From NCBI RefSeq assembly GCF_001936475.1, contig NZ_MSPQ01000002.1, positions 248,001 to 312,000 on the forward strand: DNA of 64,000 bases, given 5' to 3'. The notes below the pieces were generated by a model. It did no database searches and had not been told where the DNA came from. It saw nothing but the letters and a program-made list of their open reading frames with translations. Both the position numbers and the translations under genes were made by a program. Each line of letters begins with the position of its first letter. The stretch's first letter is position 1. Shown here one piece after another: positions 19,810 to 27,756 of the stretch. This DNA comes from Algoriphagus marinus. Lineage in GTDB: Bacteria > Bacteroidota > Bacteroidia > Cytophagales > Cyclobacteriaceae.

Positions 19810-19929
19810 TTGGGTTTATAATAAGCGAATCTATTGAATTTTGGCATGTTTTCAATTTCGAAAGCCAAATTGAATTGATTCTGAATTGGTTTAAAAGGTA
19901 CATATTCCGAATTGTCTTGAATGGTGTAT

Positions 19930-19958
19930 ATCATTCAGTATGTAGGGCAAATCATTCA
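19930..19958. promoter_or_regulatory. Candidate HTCS operator upstream of the HTCS gene
   Basis: Direct repeats ATCATTCA at 19930-19937 and 19951-19958, 21 bp apart, with GGGCAA before the second. This matches the arrangement at 15711-15739. It lies 121-149 bp upstream of the HTCS start codon and suggests autoregulation. Confidence 0.6.
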
Positions 19959-20757
19959 GAAACTCAAAAAAAGGTAAGAGGAAATCAATTCCGATAGACT
20001 TCAAAGAAGAAATTTTAAAAAAATTTGATTATCCGCAATTCTGCCAGTAGGGATATGTTTTAGCCTCAACCTTGCGGTTAATCGCCCATAGACGACAGTT
20101 TACTGCCCACAGCATGTACAAATGATCTTCAATACTCATTTTATTAGGGCACTGGTAAAAGAGCGGATATACAGATTAAATAATGGTTCTACCCTGAATT
20201 TAGTGAAAAAGCATATTGAGTATTAGATGATATCTATACTAGATAAATAGGGATGTTTATTCTATAAAAACTTCACTATCTATTAGAACCTTCAACCATC
20301 TAAATTTATTTAGCCATTACCTATGGGTTTTTCCATGTCACTTTTTGGCGGCCAAAAAGTAACCAAAAAGCCCTGAGACTCGGCCTTTTCTTTCCGTTGG
20401 AAGCTTGTTCAATAATATTGAATGAGAAGACAGCGGAATTTTGTGAAGCCTTGCTCACCTAAAAATGACTGGATCTCCTTCGTACCTCAGGAGCTAAGTC
20501 ATTTTCTTAACGGTTCGTAAAGCAACACAAAACCGAAAATCCCGCAAGCCTCACCCATCCGGATACTATCCTACAAAGTTGATTATCATAAAACAATAAT
20601 GTAATAGTACCATTAAATTCGTGGCAGAACCTAAATGATTAAAATTCTAGGTGGAAGGAATATGACTTTTCCGAATTAGGCCTTTTCCTTAATTCAAGTT
20701 ATTTTCAAAGATAAAATTTCAGTAGTCTGTTTTTATCCAGCAATTATTCAACTCAAT
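19959..20757. other. Long intergenic region; promoter area plus dispersed repeat
   Basis: No coding frame is convincing here. The region separates the divergent HTCS and DUF885 genes and holds dispersed repeat copy 1 (20184-20631). The parts at 19959-20183 and 20632-20757 show no structure I can name, beyond presumably containing the promoters of the flanking genes. Confidence 0.6.
20184..20631 (+). repeat. Dispersed intergenic repeat, copy 1
   Basis: Shares long stretches with 55616-56105, same orientation. The match begins with TGGTTCTACCCTGA..TTTA.TGAAAAAGC. After a divergent middle it resumes at 20336 with CACTTTTTGGCGGCCAAAAA and runs to TTAAATTCGTGG. Inside, AAAATGACT (from about 20461) and AGTCATTTT (about 20508-20516) can pair as a stem-loop. 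There is no transposase and no terminal inverted repeat, so this is an extragenic repeat rather than an insertion sequence. Confidence 0.75.
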
Positions 20758-22593
20758 ATGCACAATAAACAATTTCTCTTTTTCCCTTTGATAGGACTCG
20801 CGCTTCTTTTTAGCTGTTCCGAACCTGCCCCAACAATGATCCCAGATACTGAGATCAATGACTGGTTCAATTCAGAATACGAAGAACTCCTTCAAATGAG
20901 CCCTCTTCAACTTACTGTACAAGGTAGAAAAGACCGATATGGGGAGATTGATGATATGTCCGAAGAAGCAGAGGACAAAAAGTTGGCTTGGATGGAAGCA
21001 AGTGTTCAGGAAATGAAGGACAAATTCTCCTACGAATTGCTAAGTGAGGAGGCAAAAGTTTCCTATGACCTTTGGATTTATCAATATCAAATGGAGAAAG
21101 GGGATCAGGAATTTCGTCGTATGAACTATGTCTTCAACCAGATGACTGGGCCCCATACACAGCTACCGAATATGATTATCAACTTCCACAAAGTCGATGA
21201 TGCAAGCGATATGGAAGCTTTAATTTCCAGATATAAGGAGGGCGGAAGAGCCATCTCTCAGTTATTGGATCGGGCAAAACTTCAAACAGATGCAGGAATC
21301 CGACCACCGAAATTTGCTTATGAATATGTTATATCACAATCAAAGGCTTTAATTGAAGGAGCTCCTTTTACAGATTCTGAGCAAAATGCTGCGCTCTGGA
21401 ATGATGCACTTGGCAAAATTGAGGCTCTTGAAAAAGAAGGCAAAATCACTGCAGAACAGGCCGCGGATTTTAGAATTCAAGCACAAGAAAATCTGGTGAA
21501 CGAATTTCAGCCAGCCTATCAGCAGTTGATTGCTTGGTTGGAATCCGAATTACCAAATCTTGAAGAGACACCAACGGGTGTTAGCAGACATGAGAAGGGG
21601 AATGCACTCTATGCACATCGCCTAAAAACCTCTACCACTACTAACCTTACTGCGGATGAGATTCATCAGATTGGTCTGAGGGAGGTAAAGCGTATTCAGG
21701 AAGAAATGTTAGCGATCAAGGACCAGGTTGGTTTTGAAGGAGATTTGAAGGAATTTTTCAAATTTGTAAATAGCGATCCTCAGTTCTTTTTTCCAAACAC
21801 AGATGAGGGAAGACAAGCCTACCTTGATGAGAGCACCGCATTTCTGGACGAGATCAAAAAGAAACTACCTGACTACTTCGGTATCTTACCCAAGGCAGAT
21901 CTGGTAGTGAGGCGTGTTGAGGCTTTTCGGGAGCAAGACGGCGCTCCTCAACATTACAATCAGGGAACTCCAGATGGTAGCCGCCCAGGAACTTATTATG
22001 TCCATCTGTCGGACATGAATGCTATGCCAAAATCTACCATGGAAGGCGTAGCTTATCATGAAGGAAATCCAGGCCATCATATGCAAGTCTCGATTGCTCA
22101 GGAGCTGGAATCAGTTCCAAAGTTCCGTACCCAATTGGGATTCAATGCCTATGTGGAAGGCTGGGCACTTTATTCTGAAGCCCTTGCCAAGGAAATGGGG
22201 CAATACAAGAATCCATATTACGATTTCGGTCGATTGGTAAATGAAATCTGGAGAGCGATCAGACTTGTGGTGGATACTGGTATTCACTCCAAAGGCTGGA
22301 CCGAAGCAGATGCGATCAAGTATTTCTCTGAAAACTCATCAATTGCTCCAGGGGCAATCCAAGCGGAAGTCAGAAGATATATGGTTATGCCAGGCCAAGC
22401 AACAGGCTATAAAATTGGGATGCTAAAGATTCAAGAACTCCGAAAAATGGCTGAAACCGAACTTGGGGATAACTTTGATTTGAAAGGCTTTCATGATACA
22501 GTTCTCGGCAACGGCGCTTTACCATTGGATATCTTGGAAAAAGTAGTGAAGCAATGGGTAGAGGAACAGAAGGCAGTGGGCAGTGAGCAGTGA
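20758..22593 (+). CDS. DUF885 family lipoprotein, putative metallopeptidase-like protein
   Basis: 611 residues, lipoprotein leader with LLFSC (Cys20). The C-terminal half carries the DUF885 signature VAYHEGNPGHHMQ with His434-Glu435 and a downstream His pair, an HE..HH-type zinc-site pattern. NAYVEGWALYSE, which supplies a further Glu, follows. Members are predicted secreted zinc peptidases of largely unknown substrate. The final residues KAVGSEQ are encoded by a GGCAGT-type repeat (22571-22616) that has supplied the stop codon, so the native C-terminus may have ended slightly differently. The gene stands alone with its own upstream region. Confidence 0.9.
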   Translation: MHNKQFLFFPLIGLALLFSCSEPAPTMIPDTEINDWFNSEYEELLQMSPLQLTVQGRKDRYGEIDDMSEEAEDKKLAWMEASVQEMKDKFSYELLSEEAKVSYDLWIYQYQMEKGDQEFRRMNYVFNQMTGPHTQLPNMIINFHKVDDASDMEALISRYKEGGRAISQLLDRAKLQTDAGIRPPKFAYEYVISQSKALIEGAPFTDSEQNAALWNDALGKIEALEKEGKITAEQAADFRIQAQENLVNEFQPAYQQLIAWLESELPNLEETPTGVSRHEKGNALYAHRLKTSTTTNLTADEIHQIGLREVKRIQEEMLAIKDQVGFEGDLKEFFKFVNSDPQFFFPNTDEGRQAYLDESTAFLDEIKKKLPDYFGILPKADLVVRRVEAFREQDGAPQHYNQGTPDGSRPGTYYVHLSDMNAMPKSTMEGVAYHEGNPGHHMQVSIAQELESVPKFRTQLGFNAYVEGWALYSEALAKEMGQYKNPYYDFGRLVNEIWRAIRLVVDTGIHSKGWTEADAIKYFSENSSIAPGAIQAEVRRYMVMPGQATGYKIGMLKIQELRKMAETELGDNFDLKGFHDTVLGNGALPLDILEKVVKQWVEEQKAVGSEQ

Positions 22594-22616
22594 GCAGGTG
22601 GCAGTAGGCAGTGGGC
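22571..22616 (+). repeat. GGCAGT/GAGCAG short tandem repeat overlapping the end of the DUF885 gene
   Basis: Degenerate 7-mers of the type GGCAGTG, AGCAGTG and GGCAGTA repeated about six times. They cover the last codons, the stop and 20 bp beyond. Similar GGCAGT arrays are known as intergenic repeats in Bacteroidota genomes. Confidence 0.65.
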
Positions 22617-22803
22617 CGCCATGGTATTTGTAACAATAGCGCATTGAAAATTTGGATGGAGTGATTAATTTTTGAAGAAATGAAAAAATAATCCTAATAA
22701 AATCAAGGGGTTAGCAGAAAATCATAAAAAGGGGTTTGCATAAAAAGAGAATAGCCTTACTTTTGCAAACCTAAACAAGCGAGACCACGCAAGTTTAAAA
22801 ATT

Positions 22804-22860
22804 AGAGGAGTGGCAGAGTGGACGTCCCGATAGCTATCGGGAGCAACGAACTTGAAAACG
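22804..22860 (+). pseudogene. tRNA-Ser pseudogene interrupted by a palindrome
   Basis: The first 18 bases (22804-22821) equal the 5' end of the intact tRNA-Ser 68 bp downstream. Then comes a palindrome TCCCGATAGCTATCGGGA (22825-22842) instead of the D-arm, and then CTTGAAAAC, equal to the anticodon loop. The rest of the tRNA is missing. It cannot form a functional tRNA. Confidence 0.7.
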
Positions 22861-22871
22861 AATCAAACAAT

Positions 22872-22956
22872 AGAGGAGTGGCAGAGTGGTCGATCGCGGC
22901 GGTCTTGAAAACCGTTGTACCGTGAGGTACCGGGGGTTCGAATCCCTCCTCCTCTG
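22872..22956 (+). tRNA. tRNA-Ser (anticodon UGA)
   Basis: Acceptor AGAGGAG (22872-22878) pairs with CTCCTCT (22949-22955), discriminator G. The anticodon loop CTTGAAA places TGA at 22906-22908. A long variable arm (TACC GTGA GGTA) marks a type II tRNA. The T-arm GGGGG-TTCGAAT-CCCTC has one wobble pair. CCA is not fully encoded. A terminator follows at once. Confidence 0.95.
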
Positions 22957-22962
22957 CAATAT

Positions 22963-22991
22963 AAAACCCAAGCAAAATGCTTGGGTTTTTT
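22963..22991 (+). terminator. Terminator after tRNA-Ser
   Basis: AAAACCCAAGC / GCTTGGGTTTT with 5-nt loop AAAAT, followed by further T residues. Confidence 0.85.
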
Positions 22992-23301
22992 CATTTTGAG
23001 TCGTCAGGGCTACCCGCTGGCTGGCCCTTCGCTAAAACAGTCCACCGGACTGTTTTTTAACGCTCAGTCCTCTCCTCCTCTGCAAAAGAAAAGCCTTTCC
23101 GCGAAGCGGATGGGCTTTTTGCGTTAAGGAGCCAAGCTTGCTTGAGTGAACTAATAAGCGAAAAAGCCCAATCGAACGAAGAGAGAAGGCTTTTCTTTTG
23201 ATTCTCCCCAAAAATGGGATCGACGTAGTCAATCCCTCCTCCTTCTCTGCAAAAAAAGCTCAGTACTAATGCACTGAGCTTTTTACTTTTATGAGTAATG
23301 C
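22992..23301. other. tRNA 3'-end remnants each followed by a terminator hairpin
   Basis: No gene. Two degenerate copies of the tRNA-Ser 3' end are visible: TCCTCTCCTCCTCTGCAAA (23068-23086) and AATCCCTCCTCCTTCTCTGC (23231-23250). Hairpins with T runs lie at 23034-23058 (AAAACAGTCC/GGACTGTTTT), 23089-23120 (AAAAGCC..GGGCTTTTT) and 23254-23284. This looks like decayed tandem tRNA-terminator units or recombination scars at the tRNA 3' end. Confidence 0.65.
23254..23284. terminator. Bidirectional terminator downstream of the FtsZ-like gene
   Basis: An 11-bp stem AAAAGCTCAGT / ACTGAGCTTTT with an 8-nt loop. T runs occur on both strands, and it lies 18 bp past the stop codon of the minus-strand FtsZ-like gene. 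Confidence 0.8.
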
Positions 23302-23931
23302 TTATAAAAGTCTTATTAGCTCCTCATCCCCCTTTTCAAAAGCACTTCGGACACTTATGTTGCCATGCTTCTCCCGAATATCTTCAAAGTCAAAGAAGTG
23401 TATGGGATGAAGAGATGTGATTTTGATAGCAGCATTTAATGCTTCATTTCTTACAAATGATCCCTCAAAAGAAAAGGGAATAGTTACCACAAAGCTAAGG
23501 TGAGAGGATCCGGCAAAAGCTTTTGCAATAGAATTACTCAATACGGTTCCTGTGTATTTGCCCAGGGCTGCAATTATTAGCACTTCACCTTCCTTACTTC
23601 TTATTACCTCTGATAATTCTTCAGGAAGATCAATTAAGGGATATGGCTCTTTTTTTAGAAACTTTCGCATATTCAAAAAAAAATAGGCTTGATCCGGGGG
23701 AACATAGGAGATGAACTCAGTTTTCACTTGAAGGTCTGGACTATGATCACTGACCAAAGTGAAAGAATCAAACCTGAGCAGATTCCTATTTTCAACTACC
23801 AGATTGGATGCTACACTACCCAAAGCAATCAAATGCCGCTTAGTGGATGGAGTTTTAGATTTACTTGCTCCCAAAGCCAAAGGCATGGCAGCGAGGAAGG
23901 GTATCCTTTTTGCAAAATCTCTTCTATTCAT
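23302..23931 (-). CDS. Short FtsZ-like GTPase-fold protein with Tat-like N-terminus
   Basis: 209 residues. The start MNRRDFAKR plus a hydrophobic stretch (IPFLAAMPLALG) looks like a twin-arginine signal. The remainder aligns by eye to the FtsZ GTPase half. RHLIALGSVASNLV matches the first strand/G1 loop, LIIAALGKYTGTVLSNSIAKAF matches the tubulin signature region (GGGTGTG in FtsZ), FVVTIPFSFEG matches the following VVTKPFxFEG strand, and HPIHFFDFEDI..ISVRSAF matches the region up to helix H7. The second FtsZ domain is missing. GGGTGTG is degraded to GKYTGTV, so GTP hydrolysis is doubtful. It is encoded one base after the stop of the 320-residue gene, so the two are almost certainly coupled. 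The fold assignment is my inference; the function is unknown. Confidence 0.6.
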   Translation of the reverse strand: MNRRDFAKRIPFLAAMPLALGASKSKTPSTKRHLIALGSVASNLVVENRNLLRFDSFTLVSDHSPDLQVKTEFISYVPPDQAYFFLNMRKFLKKEPYPLIDLPEELSEVIRSKEGEVLIIAALGKYTGTVLSNSIAKAFAGSSHLSFVVTIPFSFEGSFVRNEALNAAIKITSLHPIHFFDFEDIREKHGNISVRSAFEKGDEELIRLL

Positions 23932-23932
23932 A

Positions 23933-24895
23933 TCAATCCAACATTAAGTTAAATTTCCAACCTCCTTTAAAATCCAGCTCCAACTTTTCTGGTCTTATAT
24001 TGACTTTCCCTGTCATTCTTGGGTATTGTCTAAAAACGGGTAGGAAAAAATCCAATCCCGCTTGAAGTAGTTTAGAGTAGATTAATTTTTTGTAAAAAAC
24101 ATAAGCCAAAAAGTAATCCATGGCATTGAAACTTATTGAAACAGGAATGCCCAACAGTTCACTTCCTTTAACTGCAATGGCCGAGGTTACTGCCTGAAGA
24201 TCAATTGCCATTTGCGCATGAAAAGGGCAATCTTTGGAGAAGAAAATTAGTTCTTCTTGCTTGACATATTCTTTTTCGATCATTCTTTGCATCTCCTCAG
24301 GGACAAAGGTTTTCCTCAGCTGATTAAATCCTTCGATAGGATTATTCCATAGAAACTTAAGAAGGAGCCGGGTTTGAATAAAATCTTGATCTCCAAAGAA
24401 ATCCAAAAAACTTATAATCAAAGAACCCCTAACATCACTGGATGGATGGGACTCATCAAATAACTGGAGTTCCTTTCGCTCCTTCAGAAAGTTTTTAAAT
24501 TGAGGTAAGTACGAACAAGTTGCTGCCTCTCCATTAACCAAGTCTAAAAACTCCGAAAAGAAATCAGTGACTACAACCTTTGGGAAAACACGATAACTTT
24601 CTTGGAAATCTACCACTTGGACAAAAGAGGATGGAGATTGGAGATCCCAATTTTGCAAAAGAAAGATTGAATCGCTTTGCCAATCGAGTAACTCTAGCAA
24701 GTCAATGATGATCTCTTTGGCTTTTTGCCTCTTCCCATATCCTATCAGATGAATGAAATGAGCATGTTCTTTAGATTGGAGTCCCAACCAAAATGGTTGT
24801 ATCAAATCCATCACCTCATCTATGAAAAGTAACCAAGAAGGATAGAGTTTTTTTAGGGCCTTTCTAGCCATTTGAAAATGGGAAATATCATTCAT
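23933..24895 (-). CDS. Unrecognised protein encoded with the FtsZ-like gene
   Basis: 320 residues, no signal peptide, no transmembrane segment beyond short hydrophobic stretches, mixed alpha/beta composition. I do not recognise a family. Visible landmarks are a helical N-terminus (MARKALKKLYPSWLLFIDEVMDLIQPFW), a Cys-His motif KDCPFHAQM near residue 222, and a C-terminal segment rich in Phe and Tyr. The stop TGA is separated from the FtsZ-like ATG by a single T, so this is the first gene of a two-gene unit. The upstream region (24896-25003) is shared with a divergent WYL regulator. Confidence 0.7.
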   Translation of the reverse strand: MNDISHFQMARKALKKLYPSWLLFIDEVMDLIQPFWLGLQSKEHAHFIHLIGYGKRQKAKEIIIDLLELLDWQSDSIFLLQNWDLQSPSSFVQVVDFQESYRVFPKVVVTDFFSEFLDLVNGEAATCSYLPQFKNFLKERKELQLFDESHPSSDVRGSLIISFLDFFGDQDFIQTRLLLKFLWNNPIEGFNQLRKTFVPEEMQRMIEKEYVKQEELIFFSKDCPFHAQMAIDLQAVTSAIAVKGSELLGIPVSISFNAMDYFLAYVFYKKLIYSKLLQAGLDFFLPVFRQYPRMTGKVNIRPEKLELDFKGGWKFNLMLD

Positions 24896-25003
24896 ACCCC
24901 TAAAGTCAAAGTACCCTCAGTCAAAACATGTCCTGCTTAAAAAAAAATGATACTTTTCTATACTCAGCCACATATTGGCTGAAGCTAACCCTTACTTTGA
25001 ACT

Positions 25004-25903
25004 ATGAGCAAACTCAACTCGCTTTATCGTCAACTTCAAATCATTAAAACAGCTAAAAAAGGACCATTTACATGGGATCAGCTACAAAGTAATTTGGAAG
25101 AAAAATCCAATGACAAGGAAATGGATCTCTTGATTTCTAAGCGTACCCTAAATAGGGATCTAAAGGAGATTGAAGAGCTTTTTGGGCTGATCATTGAATA
25201 TGATTTCAAGTCGTCCCGCTATCGGATCAATATCGAGGAAAGTAGCGAAAACCATCTTGAGCTTCTGGAATCCTTTGAGACGATTCAAGCTTTCAGGCGG
25301 GCTAATCGACTGAGCGGAAAAGTGTTTTTTGAAAAGCGATTGGCTAGGGGTACGGAATATCTGAAGCCAATCTTAGAAGCCATCGAAAATCAGGAGGTAA
25401 TTCTGGTGGAATATGAAAAATACTGGCTTTGGAAATCTGAGATACGGGAATTACGCCCTGTAGCACTCAAGGAATACCTGAATCGCTGGTATGTGATGGC
25501 TTGGACCGAAAAGGATCAACTCCACTTTTTTGGTTTGGATCGAATCAAATCTTTGGAACTAATCCCCGGAAAGGTCAGCATCCCTCCTGCCCCAGATTTA
25601 GAGTCAAGATTTCTGGAAACGATCGGAATTATCAATAACTCCAAAGAAACGGTAGAAACAGTGGTGCTGACTTTTACTGAGTTCAAAGGTCGCTATATCA
25701 AATCCATGCCTATACATCCTACCCAGCAGATTTTAGTCGATGACGGCAACATCCTCAAAATCTGTCTCCGTGTAAAAATCAACTATGAGTTGATCTCAGT
25801 GATTTTGTCACATGGCGATGAGGTCAAAGTAGAAGAACCGGAGCGATTGAAGGAGATGGTAAAGGAGAAAGCTAAAAATATTATGGAATCAAAAATCAAA
25901 TAA
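25004..25903 (+). CDS. WYL-domain transcriptional regulator (YafY-like)
   Basis: 299 residues. An N-terminal winged helix-turn-helix (about 1-70, with RTLNRDLKEIEELFGL) is followed by a WYL domain. RPVALKEYLNRWYVMAW is the ligand-binding signature (here WYV), followed by FFGLDRIKSLEL, and a C-terminal WCX-like extension starts around PIHPTQQILV. These proteins regulate in response to nucleic-acid-like ligands and are frequent in defence loci. It is the first gene of a three-gene run with a UDG-like protein (20 bp on) and a nuclease. It is divergent from the FtsZ-like unit, so it could control either. Confidence 0.9.
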   Translation: MSKLNSLYRQLQIIKTAKKGPFTWDQLQSNLEEKSNDKEMDLLISKRTLNRDLKEIEELFGLIIEYDFKSSRYRINIEESSENHLELLESFETIQAFRRANRLSGKVFFEKRLARGTEYLKPILEAIENQEVILVEYEKYWLWKSEIRELRPVALKEYLNRWYVMAWTEKDQLHFFGLDRIKSLELIPGKVSIPPAPDLESRFLETIGIINNSKETVETVVLTFTEFKGRYIKSMPIHPTQQILVDDGNILKICLRVKINYELISVILSHGDEVKVEEPERLKEMVKEKAKNIMESKIK

Positions 25904-25923
25904 AACCAATTCAAAAAATCAGT

Positions 25924-26613
25924 ATGAACGACTCAGTTTTTAATAAAATAGATGGCTTAAAATGGCTTCCATGGATTGGAGATACCTTTTCAAATCTCCC
26001 TTCAGATCAGAAAATAATGATTATTGGTGAAAGCCATTACCATGACAATACACCTCAGTCGATAGAAAAACACAATCACCCTGAATATACAAGAGCAGTA
26101 ATCAGAGAATTGGCAATTGATCGGTTGTACTATGGAACAAAGATCTTCCCCAATTTGTATCGGGCGCTTTTTGGGAACCAAGCGTTTGACAGCACTAAAC
26201 TTTGGGCAATGCTTTCCTACCATAATTTTATCCAGCGAACGCTTTCTACCAATGTGGATAGACCCTTAAAAACGGATTATATCGGTGGATGGAAGACCTT
26301 TTTTCATTTGGTTGGGCTGACCAAACCTACTACTTGTATATTTCTTGGAACCACCGCCGCAAATACATTGGAATTGGGAATTAAAGGAACTGGATTTTCA
26401 ACAAAGGGAGTGAGATGGGAGGAACGCATTGGAACTTCTTATGCAAAGACTGCAACGGTCCAAAATGGTAATGGGGAATCCATTGAATTGATTTTCATCA
26501 AGCATCCAAGTAAGTACTTCCCTTGGCAAAAATGGAAAGATTATCTCCATAAAAAGAGTCCAAAACAAGTGAACTGGTTGAAAGAAAACACTGAAGTTTT
26601 TATAAAAAACTAA
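25924..26613 (+). CDS. Uracil-DNA-glycosylase-superfamily-like protein
   Basis: 229 residues, cytoplasmic. The order of motifs follows the UDG fold. IMIIGESHYHD (residues 31-41) is in the place of the water-activating motif, SYHNFIQRTL follows, CIFLGTTAANTLEL resembles the strand before the DNA-binding loop, and FIKHPSKYFPW (HPS at 194-196) matches the HPS leucine-loop motif. The classical GxDPY is replaced by GESHY, so the base specificity and activity are open. It is encoded between a WYL regulator and an Mrr-like nuclease, which suggests a DNA-targeting defence role. The fold call is by eye and moderately secure. Confidence 0.6.
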   Translation: MNDSVFNKIDGLKWLPWIGDTFSNLPSDQKIMIIGESHYHDNTPQSIEKHNHPEYTRAVIRELAIDRLYYGTKIFPNLYRALFGNQAFDSTKLWAMLSYHNFIQRTLSTNVDRPLKTDYIGGWKTFFHLVGLTKPTTCIFLGTTAANTLELGIKGTGFSTKGVRWEERIGTSYAKTATVQNGNGESIELIFIKHPSKYFPWQKWKDYLHKKSPKQVNWLKENTEVFIKN

Positions 26614-26674
26614 AACTGGGTATGAATCAGTAGCCTTCAAATCAAACTTATTTTCCATTGAAAAATAAATTAAC

Positions 26675-27700
26675 ATGAACTATTGGCTTCATCGAATTTC
26701 TCACCATGCAGAGTTGTCACGTCCACTTTTAAATAAAGGATATTTATCCATTGGTTTTTCTGATTTTTCCAGCAAGGAATTTCTCTCCCAGGCATTGCAG
26801 GGAAATAGATCATACTTTGATCAACAATTTCAAGATTACTGGGGGTACGTGCCGCAAATGCGCCAAAATCTTTGGAGATTTTTTCAATTTCAAAAAGGAG
26901 ATTTGGTTCTAATTCCCGGGAAAGGAAACTTCACCGTTTGTGAAATCATTGATGACACACCCTTATTGATTCAAGAATTAAAACTAGATCTACTAACAAC
27001 ATGGGATGGAAAGCCTGTTGATTCAGAAAGTACTTATCTATACTCCAATCAAGGCGTAAGATTTGACTTGGGCTTTGTGAGAAAAGTGAAAATCCTGCAA
27101 CGAGATATTTCCAGAGAGAAATTTGCTGATGCAGCGCTTACTGCAAGAATGAAAATCCGTCAAACAAACTCATGTATTTCAGATCTTAAATTGAATATCG
27201 AAAATGCCATCAAGAACTATGAGGCAAACAAACCAATTCACTTACACTCCATTCTACTTGAAAAAACAGCCGGGCTGGTACTGGAGTCCCTCACTACACA
27301 ACTCAACCCGAGTAAGTTTGAAAAGGTAATCAGCATTTATTTTAAGACCATTGGAGCTACCCAAGTCACTATTCCTGCCAAAAATACGCGGGATAAAGAA
27401 GGTGATGCAGACATCATTGCTGTCTTTGAGAAAATGAAGCTGATCATCTATGTGCAGGCAAAATTCCTAAGTGGGCAGATCAATCAATGGGCAGCAAATC
27501 AGGTTCTGGATTATGTATCCCAGCAAGACCGATTGGATGACGGCTACAGTCGAATAGCCTGGGTCATCACAACTGCTGATTCTATTAATTCAGAAGCTCA
27601 AAAAACAGCAGCTCTAAATCAAGTCCAATTGATCGACGGCCTTGAATTTTCAAAAATGCTCCTCAATGCCGGAGTGGATTTGTTGAGGGATTTTGAGTGA
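26675..27700 (+). CDS. Mrr-like restriction endonuclease with an N-terminal accessory domain
   Basis: 341 residues. The first 130 or so form a domain (YWLHRISHHAELSRPLLNKGYLS, GDLVLIPGKGNFTVCEI) resembling beta-barrel modules found on modification-dependent nucleases. From about 210 a PD-(D/E)xK nuclease of the Mrr-cat type is seen: FEKVISIYFKTIGATQV, then GDADIIAV (Asp244, Asp246), then IYVQAKF (Gln261, Lys263), and a final helix. It would cut DNA, perhaps modified DNA. It starts 61 bp after the UDG-like gene in the same orientation. Confidence 0.8.
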   Translation: MNYWLHRISHHAELSRPLLNKGYLSIGFSDFSSKEFLSQALQGNRSYFDQQFQDYWGYVPQMRQNLWRFFQFQKGDLVLIPGKGNFTVCEIIDDTPLLIQELKLDLLTTWDGKPVDSESTYLYSNQGVRFDLGFVRKVKILQRDISREKFADAALTARMKIRQTNSCISDLKLNIENAIKNYEANKPIHLHSILLEKTAGLVLESLTTQLNPSKFEKVISIYFKTIGATQVTIPAKNTRDKEGDADIIAVFEKMKLIIYVQAKFLSGQINQWAANQVLDYVSQQDRLDDGYSRIAWVITTADSINSEAQKTAALNQVQLIDGLEFSKMLLNAGVDLLRDFE

Positions 27701-27731
27701 AGGGATAAATATTTGACATAAAAAGTTCTCC

Positions 27732-27751
27732 AAACCGCTAGATAAAGTATC
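27732..27751 (+). repeat. Imperfect direct repeat, left of the hsd operon
   Basis: AAACCGCTAGATAAAGTATC matches 15 of 20 positions at 39738-39757, on the far side of the six-gene hsd operon. It is a possible island boundary. The match is weak. Confidence 0.3.
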
Positions 27752-27756
27752 ACCAA

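Noticed and set aside
20336-20631. Dispersed repeat as an insertion sequence
   Set aside because: No transposase, no terminal inverted repeats and no target-site duplication seen.
23068-23250. Additional functional tRNA genes near tRNA-Ser
   Set aside because: Only the last 15-20 bases of the tRNA are preserved; no acceptor 5' half or anticodon arm.
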